This document shows, piece after piece, positions 25,970 to 38,385 of a stretch of DNA of 64,000 bases. Source of the DNA: Propionibacterium australiense (lineage in GTDB: Bacteria; Actinomycetota; Actinomycetes; Propionibacteriales; Propionibacteriaceae); the NCBI RefSeq assembly GCF_003666605.1, contig NZ_RCIV01000001.1, forward strand, positions 372,001 to 436,000, given 5' to 3'. Numbering within the stretch: position 1 is the first letter of the stretch; each line of letters opens with the position of its first letter. The translations under genes and the position numbers were made by a program. Below the pieces are notes generated by a model. The model had not been told where the DNA came from. It saw only the letters and a list, made by a program, of their open reading frames with translations, and did not search any database.

Positions 25970-26565
25970 GCGGCTCCCGTCTCGTGCTGAACGGTGGTCT
26001 GCTCGACGGGGCGGCTGGAGGCGCGTACGCCGACGGCGTCGGCCGCGCCGCGTTCGTCGAGCTGACCGGTGGGCGGCAGCCCACGGAAGTAGTCCTTCTC
26101 GTCCTCGCCGAGCCGGCGATCGTGCGGCGGGGCCTCCATGCCGGGCAGCAGCGGCGCCAGCAGGCGCTGCTTGTCGTAGATGAGGCTCTCGCGGGTGCGA
26201 TCGGCCAGCTTGAACTCATTGGTCATCGTCAGCGCGCGCGTCGGGCAGGCCTCGATGCACATGCCGCACAGGATGCAGCGCAGATAGTTGATCTGGTACA
26301 CCTTGCCGTAGCGCTCACCCGGGCTGAAGCGCTGCTCGTCGGTGTTCTCCCCCGCCTCGACGTAGATGGCGTCGGCCGGGCAGGCCCAGGCGCACAGCTC
26401 GCAGCCGACGCACTTCTCGAGCCCGTCGGGCCAGCGGTTCAGCTGGTGACGCCCGTGGAAGCGCGGGGCGACGACACGCTCGGCGCCCTTCTGCGGGTAC
26501 TTCTGCGTGAAGGACTTGCGGAACATCGTTCGGAAGGTGATTCCGAAACCGGACCAGGCTCCCAT
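25966..26565 (-). CDS. nuoI: NADH-quinone oxidoreductase subunit I (two 4Fe-4S)
   Basis: 199-residue peripheral-arm subunit carrying clusters N6a and N6b that pass electrons to N2. Both ligand sets are intact: [12 protein letters not shown] and [12 protein letters not shown], each CxxCxxCxxxCP. An N-terminal amphipathic stretch precedes [12 protein letters not shown]. The start at 26565 follows the nuoH stop by one base; the longer open frame upstream lies inside nuoH and is a shadow. The last about 50 residues form a variable tail. Confidence 0.96.
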   Translation of the reverse strand: MGAWSGFGITFRTMFRKSFTQKYPQKGAERVVAPRFHGRHQLNRWPDGLEKCVGCELCAWACPADAIYVEAGENTDEQRFSPGERYGKVYQINYLRCILCGMCIEACPTRALTMTNEFKLADRTRESLIYDKQRLLAPLLPGMEAPPHDRRLGEDEKDYFRGLPPTGQLDERGAADAVGVRASSRPVEQTTVQHETGAA

Positions 26566-26566
26566 G

Positions 26567-27919
26567 TCAGTTCTCCTCCCCCGCCGCAGGCCGCGAGCCG
26601 TCGTCGTCCGATCCGGCCGGGGTCCCGGGCGGATCCGACTCGGCGACGATGCCGGCGAACTGCCTGGCCTGGCGGCCCGGCATCGGTGGCACCGGGTAGC
26701 CGCCGGCGAAGGCGTCGAAGTGCGTCTCGGCGTCCTCGTCCGGTTCGGCCTCGGCCCTGGCGGGCCACAGGGTCCAGACGAGCAGGATGACGATGGCCAC
26801 CCCGATGACGATCGCGATGAGCGGTGAGCCGAACCAGCCGTTGACCACGCCACCGCGCAGGACGGAGAAGACCAGGATCCACACCAGCGAGATCGGGATG
26901 AGCCACTTCCAGCCGAGGTTCATGAACTGGTCGTAGCGGAACCGCGGCAGCGCCGCCCTGGCCCAGACGAAGAAGAAGATGACGAGCTGGGCCTTGAGGA
27001 AGAACCACAGCAGGCCCCACCAGCCGTGGTTGACGGCGTCGATCATCGAGAACGGCCATGGGGCCCCGTAGCCGCCGAGGAAGAGCGTGGTGCACACCCC
27101 GGAGACGGTGGCGACGTTGATGTACTCGGCCAGGAAGAACATGGCGTAGCGGAAACCCGAGTAGTCGGTGATGTGCCCGGAGACGATCTCCGACTCGCAC
27201 TCCGACAGGTCGAAGGGCAGGCGGTTCGTCTCACCGAAGATCGACACGATGTAGATGCAGAAGCTCGGCAGCAGGGGCAGCCAGTAGTGCGTCGGGAAGA
27301 AGGTCTGCAGCCCGAAGAGGTTCATGTTCTGCATCTGGGCCTCGACGATCTGGCTGGTGCTCATCGAGCCGGCGAACATGAAGACCGTCACGAGCGACAG
27401 GCCCATGCACACCTCGTAGCTGATGAGCTGGGCCGTGGCGCGCATCGAGCCGAGGAACGAGTACGTGCCGTTGGAGGCCCAGCCGGCCAGGACGACACCG
27501 TAGATGCCGACCGAGGCGATGGCCAGCACGAGCAGGACCGAGACCGGCAGGTCGGAGACCTGCAGGCGGGTCGTGTGGCCGAACATGCGCACCTCGCCGC
27601 CGAGCGGGATGACGGCCCACGAGCTGAAGGCCGCGATCGCGATGAGCATCGGGGCCAGCGCGAAGACGATCCGGTCGGTGCGCGCCGGGCGGAAGTCCTC
27701 CTTGAGGAGGAGTTTCACGCCATCGCCCATGGCCTGCGGCAGGCCGAGGGGACCGTTCATGATCGGGCCCTTGCGATTCTGCATGCGACCGAGGACACGT
27801 CGTTCGAACCACACGTTGAAGATGGTCCACAGCAGCAGGATGACGAAGACGCCGACGACCTTGATGAGGACCAACCACCAAGGGTCGGGGCCGAAGATGG
27901 CGCTCTCGAGCGGGTTCAC
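26567..27919 (-). CDS. nuoH: NADH-quinone oxidoreductase subunit H
   Basis: 450-residue membrane subunit of complex I that forms the quinone chamber with NuoB and NuoD. Seen: [51 protein letters not shown]-type loop (here [19 protein letters not shown]) with the conserved acidic residues, and [19 protein letters not shown]. The C-terminal about 65 residues are an Asp/Glu/Pro-rich soluble tail longer than in enteric NuoH (about 325 residues). GTG start overlaps the nuoG stop by GTGA. Confidence 0.96.
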   Translation of the reverse strand: MNPLESAIFGPDPWWLVLIKVVGVFVILLLWTIFNVWFERRVLGRMQNRKGPIMNGPLGLPQAMGDGVKLLLKEDFRPARTDRIVFALAPMLIAIAAFSSWAVIPLGGEVRMFGHTTRLQVSDLPVSVLLVLAIASVGIYGVVLAGWASNGTYSFLGSMRATAQLISYEVCMGLSLVTVFMFAGSMSTSQIVEAQMQNMNLFGLQTFFPTHYWLPLLPSFCIYIVSIFGETNRLPFDLSECESEIVSGHITDYSGFRYAMFFLAEYINVATVSGVCTTLFLGGYGAPWPFSMIDAVNHGWWGLLWFFLKAQLVIFFFVWARAALPRFRYDQFMNLGWKWLIPISLVWILVFSVLRGGVVNGWFGSPLIAIVIGVAIVILLVWTLWPARAEAEPDEDAETHFDAFAGGYPVPPMPGRQARQFAGIVAESDPPGTPAGSDDDGSRPAAGEEN

Positions 27920-30350
27920 GCCGCACCTCCCTGATCGGCGGTCTGCGAGGGCTGGGTGCTGCGCGCCGCCTCGACCCGGACTCGGTCTGCGGGCCGGGCG
28001 CCGAGCAGGGCACTCAGCGGTTCCACGGAGTTGAACGGTGCCCAGACGACGCCGGGCATCATGTCGGATTCGATGCGGACCGGTAGCTGCAGCGAACCGG
28101 CCGGCCCGCTGATGCGCACCGGGGTGCCGGCGTCGACGCCCAGGGCCTCGGCGTCGGCCGGGGACAGGGCGATGGACAGCGGTTCGGTGGCGGCGCGGGC
28201 GAAGTCGGCGCCGTCGAGGGCAGCCGAGTTGTCCATGAGCAGCCGCCAGCTCGCCAGGACCATGCCCTGGCCGTCGTCGTCCGGCCCGGCCGGGGCCGGA
28301 CGGGGCTCGAAGCCGGCTCGCGTGCCCGTCCAGTCGCCCAGCCCGGCGAGCTCGGCACCGGCCTGGGCGGGGCTGCGCACCCCCAGATCGGCGCCGAGGG
28401 CATCGGCCAGGGCGGCGAGGACCCGCACGTCGGTCATCGGCGCCTGATGCGCGGCGTTGATGAGCGCGACCGGGCGGGTCCGGTGCTCCCAGTTGACGAA
28501 CGTGCCGGCCTGCTCCTCCAGGAGGGCCACGGGCAGGACGACGTCCGCGTGCTCGGTGACGTCGCTGGGACGCTGCTCCAGGCTCAGGACGAAACCAGCC
28601 GATCCCAGGGCGTCCTCGAAGGCCTTCGGGTCGGCGAGGTCCTCTGCCTGGAGACCGCCGGTGACGAGGGCCTTCAGCTCGCCGGAGGCCACCGCCTCGA
28701 TGATGCGCCGGACGTCCCGGCCCGGCCCGGCGGGCAGGGACTCGACGCCCCAGGCAGCGGCCAGCTCGGCCCGGGCGGCCGGGTCGGCGCTCGTGCGCCC
28801 GCCCGGCAGCAGCCCCGGCAGGGCGCCCGCCTCGAGGGCGGCGAGCTCACCGGCGCGGCGCGGGATCCAGGCGAAGCGGGCGCCGTGAGCGGTGGCCTGG
28901 GCGACGACAGCGCTCAGCGCACCGGGGCTGGCCGCCGCACGCTCGCCGACGAGGATGATCGTGTTCTCGTCGAGGCCGCCGTCGGCGGCCAGCCGGGCGA
29001 GCCGGGCCGCCTCCTGGCCGGGGGCGGTGGGCAGCAGGCGGGCGCCCATCTTGCGCGAGCCGCGGGTGCTGAACGGGGCCAGCGCGACGACCTCGAGTCC
29101 CCGCTTGCGCCACGCCTTGCGCAGGCGCAGGAAGACGATCGGGGACTCGTCCTCGGGCTCGAAGGCCACCAGGACGACGCGCCGGGCGTTCTCCAGGTCG
29201 GCGTAGGTGACCGACTCGGCGAGCCGGCGGCCGGCGACGTGGGCGGCCAGGAAGCAGGCCTCCTCGTCGCTGGCGGGGCGCGAGCGGAAGTCGATGTCGT
29301 CGGTGCCGAGCACGGCACGGGCGAAACGGGACCAGGCGTAGGCGTTCTCGAGCGTCAGCCGCCCGCCGGGCAGCACACCGACCGCCTGGCCGGCTGCCGT
29401 CAGCCCGGTGACCGCGGCGTCGATGGCCTCGTGCCAGCCGGCCGGCACGAGACGTCCGTCCCGGCGCACGAGCGGGCTCGTCAGCCGGCGCCCGTCCTGG
29501 CCGGAGCGGTAGCCGAAGCGGCCCTTGTCGCAGTTCCACTCCTCGTTCACCGCCGGGTCGTCGCCGGCCAGGCGGCGGCGCACCGCGTAGTGCCGGTGGT
29601 CGACCCGCAGCTCGCAGCCGGCGGCGCAGTTCTCGCAGCTCGTCGTCGTGCTCACCAGATCGAAGGGGCGCGCCTGGAAGCGGTAGTCGGCACTGGTCAG
29701 GGCGCCGACCGGGCAGATCTGGACGATGTTGCCGGCGAAGTACGAGTTGTACGGCTGGTCCTCGTAGCTGCTGATCTGGCTCAACGCGCCGCGCTCGGCG
29801 AGGCTGATGAAGTCATCGCCGCTGATCTGGTTGCTGAACCGGGTGCAGCGCTGGCACAGCACGCACCGGTCCCGGTCGAGCAGCAGCTCGGCGCTGATGT
29901 GGATGGGCTTGGCGTAGGTGCGCTTGACGCCCTCGTAGCGCGACTCGCCCGGCCCGTGGCTCATCGTCTGGTTCTGCAGCGGGCACTCGCCGCCCTTGTC
30001 GCAGATCGGGCAGTCGAGCGGGTGGTTGATGAGGAGGAACTCGAGCATGCCCTCCTGGTGCTTGGCCACCTTGTCGTTGGACTCGGCGGTCTCGATCCTC
30101 ATGCCGGGCATCGCGGTGAGCGCGCAGGCCGGCTGCGGTTTCATCGGGCGCCCGTTCCCGGCGTCGGGAACCTCGACGAGGCAGGCCCGGCAGGCCGCGA
30201 CGGGGTCGAGCAGCGGATGATCGCAGAACCGCGGGATCTCCAGGCCGATCTTCTCGGCGGCCCTGATGACGAGCGTGCCCTTGGGCACCTCGACCTCGGT
30301 CCCGTCGATGGTGAAGGTGACCGTGTCCGGCTTCGCGGAGACGTCGGTGC

Positions 30351-30354
<4 letters not shown>
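27916..30354 (-). CDS. nuoG: NADH-quinone oxidoreductase subunit G
   Basis: 812-residue largest peripheral subunit. N-terminal 2Fe-2S cluster N1b in CDHPLLDPVAACRACLVEV, His/Cys cluster in CPICDKGGECPLQN, and 4Fe-4S ligands CVLCQRCTRF with CPVGALT. After these, CENCAAGC followed 27 residues later by another Cys (EEWNCDKG) supplies the extra N7 cluster ligand set found in Escherichia, Thermus and actinobacteria. The C-terminal half is a molybdopterin-oxidoreductase-like fold without cofactor ligands. Its reading frame overlaps nuoF and nuoH by four bases each. Confidence 0.96.
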
Positions 30355-31702
<1,348 letters not shown>

Positions 31703-31703
<1 letters not shown>

Positions 31704-32434
31704 CACGCCTCCTGCTCCTCGGGCGCCGGTTCGCCCGGCGCCGTCCAGCCGTGCTCCCGGGCGTACTTCAGACCACGCAGGCTGGGCTCGCCCGCGCTCG
31801 GCCCCTCATCGGCCCGGCCGTCGTCGAAGCCGGCGAGGACGCGTTCGGCCTCGCGCCAGCTCGTGATCGTCGCGCCCCGCGTGGAACGGACCTGCCTGCC
31901 CTCCGCCAGGTCATCGAGCAGCCGATCGGCCTTGTCGGGGGTCATGTTGTCCATGAACTCCCAGTTGACCATCATGACGGGCGCGAAATCGCAGGCGGCA
32001 TTGCACTCGAGCCGTTCGAGGCTGAACATGCCGTCCGGCGTCGTCTCCCCGTCGCTGATGCCGAGCTTCTTCTCGACGTGGTCGAGCAGGATGTCACCGC
32101 CGAGCACCGCGCACAGGGCTGTGGTGCACACGCCGATGTGCTGCTTGCCGGCCGGGCGGCGCTTGTACATGGTGTAGAAGGTGGCCACCCCGTTGACCTG
32201 GGCGGTGCTGATGCCCAGGACCTCGGCGCAGGCGCGCACCCCGGCGTCGGAGACGCGTCCGTCGACCGACTGCACCAGGTGCAGCATCGGCAGCAGCGCG
32301 GAGCGGGAGTCGGGGTAGCGTCCGGCCAGCTCGCGCATCTCGGCGAGAGTCGTCTCGTCGATGTTCGTGGGCTCCTCGTCGGCGTCGATGCGCACGGCAT
32401 CGTCGAAGTGGGACATGAACTCGTGATCACTCAT
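31703..32434 (-). CDS. nuoE: NADH-quinone oxidoreductase subunit E (2Fe-2S, extended)
   Basis: 243-residue thioredoxin-like subunit with cluster N1a. Ligands are in CTTALC and, 35 residues on, CNAAC, the expected pattern. The core ends near residue 165; a further about 75 residues (from VRSTRGATITSWREAERVL to the Glu/Pro-rich end) extend beyond enteric NuoE (166 residues), resembling the longer actinobacterial form. The 58-base gap to nuoD upstream is the widest inside the operon. Confidence 0.95.
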
Positions 32435-32492
32435 GCCACGTCACTGCCTCTCGTCATCGCGTCGGGTGTCCTGTGGTGGGTCTGCAGCCTGG

Positions 32493-33851
32493 TCATCGGT
32501 CGACACCGCCCATCACGGGGTCGAGTGAGGCGATGCCCATGATCGCGTCCGAGAGCATGCCGCCCTCGGACATGATCGGGACCGACTGCACGTGGTTGAA
32601 GCCGGGGTCGCGCAGGTGGGCGCGGTAGGGCCGGGTGCCCCCGTCCGAGACCAGGTGGAAGCCCAGCTCGCCGGCCGGCGCCTCGACCGGCACATAGGCC
32701 TGACCGGCCGGCACGTGGAAGCCCTGCGAGACGATCTTGAAGTGGTGGATGAGGCCCTCCATGGACTCGCCCATGATGTGCTTCACGTGCTCGTTGGAGT
32801 TGCCCTGGCCGTCGGAGGCCACGGTCAGCTCGGACGGCCAGCGCAGTTCGGCGTCCTCGATGCGGTAGGGCTCGCCCTTGGAGGCGGCCAGCTCGTCGCG
32901 CACCTGCTCCAGGATGCGGACCGACTGGTCCATCTCGTTCAGGCGGATCACCCAGCGCCCGTAGGCGTCCATGCTCGTGGCGGTGCACACCTCGAACTCG
33001 TAGTTCTCGTAGCCGCAGTACGGCTGGGTCTTGCGCAGGTCCCAGGGGTAGCCGGTGGCCCGCAGGACCGGGCCGGAGGCGTTGAGCATCATGCACTGGC
33101 TCAGGTCCATGTGGGCCACGTTCTGCATGCGGTTCATGAAGATCGGGTTCTGGAGGGTGAACTGGCCGATCTCCGGCAGATTCTTCTTCAGCTGGCGCAG
33201 CAGCTCGTCGAGCAGGTCGAGCCCGTCGTCGGGCAGGTCGTTCTGCACCCCGCCGGGGCGGATGTAGGCGTTGTTCATGCGCAGGCCGGTGACGGCCTCG
33301 GTGAAGTCCAGGACGCGTTCGCGTTCTCGCAGGCAAACCTCCTGCACGCTGGTGGCGCCCAGTTCGAGGCCGCCGGCGCCCACCCCGGTCAGGTGGGAGG
33401 CGATGCGGTTGGCCTCCATCATGAGGACGCGCAGCTGGCTGGCGCGGCGCGGCATGTCATCGGTGATGCCCAGCAGTCTCTCGACGGCCAGCGAGTAGGC
33501 GCCCTCGTTGAAGATGCCGGCCACGTAGTTGCACCTGGTGGCGAAGGCCGAGCCCTGCGTCCAGGAGCGGTACTCCATGTTCTTCTCGATACCGGTGTGC
33601 AGGAAGCCGATGCTCGGGCGGACGGACAGGACCGTCTCGCCGTCCAGTTCCATCACCAGTCGCATGACCCCATGGGTACTGGGGTGCTGGGGTCCGACGT
33701 TGACGACGATCGTCTCGTCATTGCTCTCGCGCTGGGCCTGGACGATCTGGTCCCAGTCGGCACCGTTGGACAGGTAGGCGGCGTCGACGCGCTCATCGCC
33801 GGGTTCGGCGAAGAGATCGCCGGAGCCGTTGCGGTTCTCGGTCTGGCTCAT
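32493..33851 (-). CDS. nuoD: NADH-quinone oxidoreductase subunit D
   Basis: 452-residue 49-kDa-type subunit that with NuoB forms the quinone-binding site. Seen: [22 protein letters not shown] with the quinone-contacting His, [39 protein letters not shown], and [15 protein letters not shown]. The C-terminus DPVMGGVDR replaces the more common DIVFGEVDR. ATG 33851 overlaps nuoC by ATGA; a longer frame upstream belongs to nuoC in another frame. Confidence 0.96.
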   Translation of the reverse strand: MSQTENRNGSGDLFAEPGDERVDAAYLSNGADWDQIVQAQRESNDETIVVNVGPQHPSTHGVMRLVMELDGETVLSVRPSIGFLHTGIEKNMEYRSWTQGSAFATRCNYVAGIFNEGAYSLAVERLLGITDDMPRRASQLRVLMMEANRIASHLTGVGAGGLELGATSVQEVCLRERERVLDFTEAVTGLRMNNAYIRPGGVQNDLPDDGLDLLDELLRQLKKNLPEIGQFTLQNPIFMNRMQNVAHMDLSQCMMLNASGPVLRATGYPWDLRKTQPYCGYENYEFEVCTATSMDAYGRWVIRLNEMDQSVRILEQVRDELAASKGEPYRIEDAELRWPSELTVASDGQGNSNEHVKHIMGESMEGLIHHFKIVSQGFHVPAGQAYVPVEAPAGELGFHLVSDGGTRPYRAHLRDPGFNHVQSVPIMSEGGMLSDAIMGIASLDPVMGGVDR

Positions 33852-34600
33852 TGGTTGTAACTCCTGCGCTCGCTCGGGGGCGCCACGACGGCTCCCTTGA
33901 ACTCGACCGGGATGCCTCCCAGCGGATAGTCCTTGCGCTGGGGGTGGCCCACCCAGTCGTCGGGCATGAGGATCCGTGTCAGGCCCGGGTGCTGGTCGAA
34001 GACGACGCCGAACATGTCCCAGGTCTCCCGTTCGTGGTAGTTGGCGTGCGGGTAGACCGGCACGACCGAGGGCACGTGCGGGGCGGAGTCCGGCAACTCG
34101 ACCTCGAGGCGGATACGGCGGTTGTAGGTGTACGACAGCAGGTGGTAGACCACGTGCAGCTCGCGTCCGGCCTGCTCCGGGTAGTGCACGCCCGAGACCG
34201 ACGGGCACACCTCGAAGCGCAGGTCCTCGTCGTCGCGCAGCGCCCGGCAGAGCTCGACGAGCCTGCCCGGCAGCACGAAGAAGGTGATCTCCCCGCGGTG
34301 CACCATGACGTGGGTGGCGAACCCGGGGACGAGTTCGGCCATCCGGTCGGCGACCTGGTCGAACCAGCCCCCGAACGGCGGGGTCGTGATGCCGGCCAGG
34401 GCGGTGGTGCGCTCCAGGCCGTTGAACCCCGAGGTGTCACCGGATCCCGTGCCGGAGCCCCACATGCCGGTACGGCGGGCGACGATCTGATCGTGGACGG
34501 CCGGGTCGGAGCCCGGCGCGAACAGCTGTGCCAGGTACGGGAACTCGAGGGACTCCTCGCCGCGTTCGGGACGCATCGGGGTGGCGTCGTTCTCGCTCAT
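33848..34600 (-). CDS. nuoC: NADH-quinone oxidoreductase subunit C
   Basis: 250-residue 30-kDa-type subunit of the peripheral arm. The family signature [40 protein letters not shown], here split around residues 185-225, is present. The N-terminal about 45 residues are actinobacterial-type variable sequence. ATG 34600 overlaps the nuoB stop by ATGA, which fixes the start. Confidence 0.95.
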   Translation of the reverse strand: MSENDATPMRPERGEESLEFPYLAQLFAPGSDPAVHDQIVARRTGMWGSGTGSGDTSGFNGLERTTALAGITTPPFGGWFDQVADRMAELVPGFATHVMVHRGEITFFVLPGRLVELCRALRDDEDLRFEVCPSVSGVHYPEQAGRELHVVYHLLSYTYNRRIRLEVELPDSAPHVPSVVPVYPHANYHERETWDMFGVVFDQHPGLTRILMPDDWVGHPQRKDYPLGGIPVEFKGAVVAPPSERRSYNQ

Positions 34601-35154
34601 CGCATGAGCCCCTTCTGCTCGATGGTGGCCGGCGCCTCGAGCGCGGCCTTCTCCTTCTCGGCGATCTCCGCGACCCGGTCCGCGCCGATCTGGGCGTGCA
34701 TGACCTCCCGGGCGCGCAGCTTGAAGACCGCGTCGATGAGCATGTCGGGTCTGGGCGGACAGCCGGGGATGTACATGTCGACGGGCACGATGTGGTCGAC
34801 GCCCTGGACGACCGCGTAGTTGTTGAAGATGCCGCCGCTGGAGGCGCAGGCGCCCATGGCGATGCACCACTTCGGGCCCGGCATCTGGTCCCACAGCTGA
34901 CGCACGACCGGGGCCATCTTCTGGCTGACCCGGCCCGAGACGATCATCAGATCGGCCTGGCGCGGACTGGCGCGGAAGACCTCCTGGCCCCACCGGCCGG
35001 CGTCGGCGCGCGGGCCGCCGTAGCTGATCATCTCGATCGCGCAGCAGGCCAGGCCCATCGTCAGTGGCCAGAACGAGGTCTTGCGGGTCCATCCGGCGAT
35101 GGCCTCGAGCGTGGTCAGGAAGATGCCGGACGGAATCTTCTCCTCGATACCCAT
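34597..35154 (-). CDS. nuoB: NADH-quinone oxidoreductase subunit B (cluster N2)
   Basis: 185-residue subunit holding cluster N2, the last Fe-S centre before quinone. The unusual adjacent cysteines [11 protein letters not shown], then MGACASSGG and [10 protein letters not shown] give the four ligands. The preceding residues [12 protein letters not shown] and the following [18 protein letters not shown] are standard. It starts 18 bases after nuoA. Confidence 0.97.
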   Translation of the reverse strand: MGIEEKIPSGIFLTTLEAIAGWTRKTSFWPLTMGLACCAIEMISYGGPRADAGRWGQEVFRASPRQADLMIVSGRVSQKMAPVVRQLWDQMPGPKWCIAMGACASSGGIFNNYAVVQGVDHIVPVDMYIPGCPPRPDMLIDAVFKLRAREVMHAQIGADRVAEIAEKEKAALEAPATIEQKGLMR

Positions 35155-35172
35155 GTGTGATCACCTGACCTT

Positions 35173-35538
35173 TCAGTCCCAGTCGAGCCCGCCACGGCGC
35201 AGCACGTAGGCGTAGGCGGCGAAGATGATGACGATGAACAGGAGCATCTCGACGACACCGAACGCGCCGAGGCGGTCGAAGGCGACCGCCCACGGATAGA
35301 GGAAGACGATCTCGATGTCGAAGACGATGAAGAGCATCGCCGTGACGTAGTACTTGACCGCGAACCGGCCGCCGCCGGTGACTGTCTGCGGTGTGGGCTG
35401 GATGCCGCACTCGAAGGAGTCGTACTTGGTGCGGTTGTAACGGTGAGGGCCGACGAGCGGGGACAGCCAGATCGCCGCCACCCACACGAAGACGGCGGCC
35501 AGCGCGACCAGTCCGAGGATCGGGACGTATGCGCTCAT
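35173..35538 (-). CDS. nuoA: NADH-quinone oxidoreductase subunit A
   Basis: 121-residue three-helix membrane subunit, first of the nuo genes. Seen: [14 protein letters not shown] with the loop Cys that senses the enzyme's active/resting state in homologues, [18 protein letters not shown], and [18 protein letters not shown] precedes ATG 35538. The gap to the upstream menJ-like gene is 49 bases with no terminator, so nuoA is probably read through from it. Confidence 0.96.
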   Translation of the reverse strand: MSAYVPILGLVALAAVFVWVAAIWLSPLVGPHRYNRTKYDSFECGIQPTPQTVTGGGRFAVKYYVTAMLFIVFDIEIVFLYPWAVAFDRLGAFGVVEMLLFIVIIFAAYAYVLRRGGLDWD

Positions 35539-35587
35539 GTCCGTTCCTTCCTGCCTTCTCAGTTCCTGTTCGATCCGCTCCGCCGGT

Positions 35588-36913
35588 CTAGGCCGAGGGA
35601 GTGATCCTTGTCAGCGTGTTGATGATGTGGTCGAATGCGTCGCCGTCCTTCGCGTCGGTGAGGTTGGCGAGCAGCTTGTTGACGAAGCGCATGAGCGCCG
35701 GCCGCGGGAGGCCGTAGGTGGTGCACAGGTGCATGACCGTGGGATTGCCGATGAGCCGCGAGAAGATCATGCCCAGGCGGTAGTAGCCGCCGAAGCTCTT
35801 CTTGACGTGGTTCTCGTAGCCGAGCAGGGCGCGTTCGGCGGCGGCGCCGCCGATGCCGCGGGAGTGGGCCTCGCAGATCGCGCTGGCGGCCATCTCGGCG
35901 GCCTCGAGGCTGTAGTCGATGCCCTCGCCGTTGAACGGGTTGACCATGCCGCCGGCGTCACCGACGAGCAGCAGGCCGTTGGCGTAGAGGGGCTTGCGGT
36001 TGAGGGCCATGGGCAGGGCGGCACCGCGGATCTGGCCGGCCATGTGCTCCTCGTCGAAGCACCACTGCGGCGGGGTCGTGGCCAGCCAGGTGCGCATGAG
36101 CTGGCGGTAGTCGGTGCGGCCGAAGGCCGGTGAGGAGCTGAGCATGCCCAGGCCGACGTTGCAGCGCCCGTCCCCCATCGGGAAGACCCAGGCGTAGCCG
36201 GGCAGCTGGGTGGACCTGCCGGGCTCGCCGTCCCACAGCTCGAGCCAGCTCTCCATCCACGGGTCGTCGTGGCGGGGGCTCTCGAAGTAGGCGCGCACGG
36301 CCACCCCCATCGGGCGCTTCTCGTCGCGCTGGCGGCCCATGGCCACGGCCAGGCGGGTGGAGTTGCCGTCGGCGGCGACGACGACCGGGGCGCGGAAGGT
36401 GCGCCCGTCGCTGGTGCGCACACCGGTGATGCGGTCGCCGACCAGGAGGGGTTCGACGACATTGGCGCCGGTGACCAGGTGCACGCCGAGCTGTACGGCG
36501 CGGCCGGCGAGCAGGTCGTCGAGTCGCAGGCGCGGGCAGGTGGTGCCGTAGTCCGGGAAGTCCGCGAGTTCGGGCCACGGCAGCTCGAAGGGCTCGACGC
36601 GACCGCCGTAGACGCGCAGGCCCTTGTTGTGGAGGAAACCGGCTGATTCGCTGGTGTCGATGCCCAGACGGGTGAGCATGCGGACGGCCCGCGGGGTCAA
36701 GCCGTCGCCGCAGACCTTGTCACGGGGGAAGGCGGCCTTCTCGAGGAGGAGGACGTCCAGGCCGCGCTGGGCGCAGAAGGAGGCGGTGGCGGCGCCGCCG
36801 GGGCCGGAGCCGACGACGATGACATCGGCCTCGTTCTGGTCCACCGGTGCCGAGTTCGCAAGCAATTCGGAAGCCAGGACGTTGTTCACGCCCGGCACCG
36901 CACTGTGCGTCAT
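35588..36913 (-). CDS. menJ: Geranylgeranyl reductase family flavoprotein, probable menaquinone tail reductase (MenJ-like)
   Basis: 441-residue FAD enzyme of the geranylgeranyl reductase family, which saturates double bonds in prenyl chains. FAD fold DVIVVGSGPGGAATASFCAQ (about 30-50), LLLEKAAFPRDKVCGDGL with the family's KxCGDG motif, and GLLLVGDAGGMVNPFNGEGI. In mycobacteria the homologue MenJ reduces the beta-isoprene unit of menaquinone; partly saturated menaquinone is usual in this bacterial group. Being first in a run with nuoA-N and a polyprenyl synthase supports that role over archaeal-lipid or carotenoid functions. ATG 36913 is preferred; the longer open frame adds a non-homologous leader. 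Confidence 0.8.
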   Translation of the reverse strand: MTHSAVPGVNNVLASELLANSAPVDQNEADVIVVGSGPGGAATASFCAQRGLDVLLLEKAAFPRDKVCGDGLTPRAVRMLTRLGIDTSESAGFLHNKGLRVYGGRVEPFELPWPELADFPDYGTTCPRLRLDDLLAGRAVQLGVHLVTGANVVEPLLVGDRITGVRTSDGRTFRAPVVVAADGNSTRLAVAMGRQRDEKRPMGVAVRAYFESPRHDDPWMESWLELWDGEPGRSTQLPGYAWVFPMGDGRCNVGLGMLSSSPAFGRTDYRQLMRTWLATTPPQWCFDEEHMAGQIRGAALPMALNRKPLYANGLLLVGDAGGMVNPFNGEGIDYSLEAAEMAASAICEAHSRGIGGAAAERALLGYENHVKKSFGGYYRLGMIFSRLIGNPTVMHLCTTYGLPRPALMRFVNKLLANLTDAKDGDAFDHIINTLTRITPSA

Positions 36914-37094
36914 CGCCTCACCCAATCCACCATGGATCCGATTGTTCTGACATCCCTGACGCCGGACGCTCCCTGAGCCTGTCGTTGGGGACTCCCTGTC
37001 TCTCATAGAGTAGGCGTCCGCGCCGCCCGCGTCGACATCGGGGTCAGAAAACGGACCGGCGCTGACTCGAATTTCTTTCGGCTACTCTTCAGGC

Positions 37095-38333
37095 GTGATC
37101 GTTAACCCCGGTTCAACGCGAATGCGGGCGAGTACCGCCGCCATCGCCGACCCCGGCCCGCTGACCGACTTCCTGGACGGCTCGGGAGCGGCCTTCCTCA
37201 GAGGGCAGGACGGTTTCATCGCGCTCGGCCAGATGGCCCGCCTGGATGACGTCTCCATGGACGAGGCCGACGGGTGGTGGGAGGAGTTCTCCGCCCAGAT
37301 CGAGAACGAGACCGAGATGCCCGAGGCCTTCGGCACCGGCCCCATCGCCTACGGCTCCTTCACCTACGACCCGGCGCGTACCAGTCAGCGCTCCTGCTTC
37401 GTCGTCCCCGAGGTCATCGTCGGGCGTCGCGAGGGCCGCTGCTGGGTCACCCGGCTCGGTTACGACCGCGTCGACCCGGTCCTGCCCGAGCGACACGGCC
37501 CGGCGACCGCTCCCGGACGGGTCCGTTTCGAGACCAGCGAGGAGGCCAACCAGGAGTGGCTCGACCACTTCAACCGCGTCAAGGAGTACATCACGGCCGG
37601 CCGGGCGGACCGGGTCGTGCTGCTGCGTCAGCTCGACGCCCTCGCCGAGGGCGAACTCGACCCGCGCTGGGTGCTGCACCGCTGGCGGCTGGGCTACGGG
37701 GGCTCGTGGGCCTACCTGGTGAGCGGCCTCGTCGGTGCGACCCATGAGGTCATGGTGCGTCGGCGCGGCGGCCTGACCGTCTCGCGCATCCTCGCAGGTT
37801 CCGTGCAGGCCCTCGGCGGCATGGACGAGGCGACCCGGACCGCCCAGCTGCTGTCCAGCAGCGAGCGGCTGTCCCAGCACCATCACGCGGTCGCGGCGGC
37901 AGCGGAATCACTGAGCCCCTTCATGACCGGCATGCACGTGCCACGCCAGCCCTTCGCGCTCTCGCTCCCCGATGGTCTCAACCTGGCCACCGACATCTGC
38001 GGCGTGGCCTCGCCCGGCCACTCCTGCCTGGCGCTCGCCTCCGCGCTGCACCCGCTGGCCTCGGTCACCGGCTCGCCCCTCGCGGCGGCCCGGGAGATCA
38101 TCGACGAGACGAGCACGATCGACCGCGGCCGCTTCGGCGCCCCGGTCGGCTGGATCGACGCCCAGGGCGACGGCGAGTGGTTCGCCGCGCTGCGCGCCTG
38201 CCAGCTCGGGCAGCGGGGGGGTGCTCGGTTGTACGCCTCGGCGACGGTCTCGGCGGGTACGAGCGCCCACGACAAGCTCGTGTCCACCCAGGTCAAGCTC
38301 TCCCAGATGCGCCGGCTGCTGACCGAGCGCTGA
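37095..38333 (+). CDS. menF: Isochorismate synthase-like chorismate-binding protein with altered active site
   Basis: 412-residue protein of the chorismate-binding (MenF/EntC) family; isochorismate synthase would open menaquinone synthesis. Conserved parts: GATHEVMV with the general-acid Glu (E218), LHPLASVTGSPLAAA, RGRFGAPVGWID and GDGEWFAALRA. Three catalytic positions appear changed against the EntC/MenF pattern as I recall it: R173 for the base Lys of KVVLAR, Q261 for the first Mg-binding Glu of EHxxV, and S397 for the second Mg-binding Glu four residues before K401. LAGSVQALGG also replaces the usual AGTRPRG. Activity is therefore doubtful. GTG start without ribosome site; TACTCT six bases before it suggests a leaderless message. 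Divergent from menJ. Confidence 0.72.
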   Translation: MIVNPGSTRMRASTAAIADPGPLTDFLDGSGAAFLRGQDGFIALGQMARLDDVSMDEADGWWEEFSAQIENETEMPEAFGTGPIAYGSFTYDPARTSQRSCFVVPEVIVGRREGRCWVTRLGYDRVDPVLPERHGPATAPGRVRFETSEEANQEWLDHFNRVKEYITAGRADRVVLLRQLDALAEGELDPRWVLHRWRLGYGGSWAYLVSGLVGATHEVMVRRRGGLTVSRILAGSVQALGGMDEATRTAQLLSSSERLSQHHHAVAAAAESLSPFMTGMHVPRQPFALSLPDGLNLATDICGVASPGHSCLALASALHPLASVTGSPLAAAREIIDETSTIDRGRFGAPVGWIDAQGDGEWFAALRACQLGQRGGARLYASATVSAGTSAHDKLVSTQVKLSQMRRLLTER

Positions 38334-38341
38334 GAGCACCG

Positions 38342-38376
38342 GCCGGGCAGCGGGGCCGACGCCCCGGCTGCCCGGC
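38342..38376. terminator. Bidirectional terminator between menF-like and aldehyde dehydrogenase genes
   Basis: Left arm 38342-38356, CGAC loop, right arm 38361-38376; 15-bp GC stem with one unpaired C on the right. It serves both convergent genes. Confidence 0.75.
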
Positions 38377-38385
38377 GCGCGGGGC

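Noticed and set aside
25172-27934. Plus-strand open frames opposite nuoH-nuoJ
   Set aside because: All are antisense to well-supported complex I genes with four-base overlaps and standard cofactor motifs.
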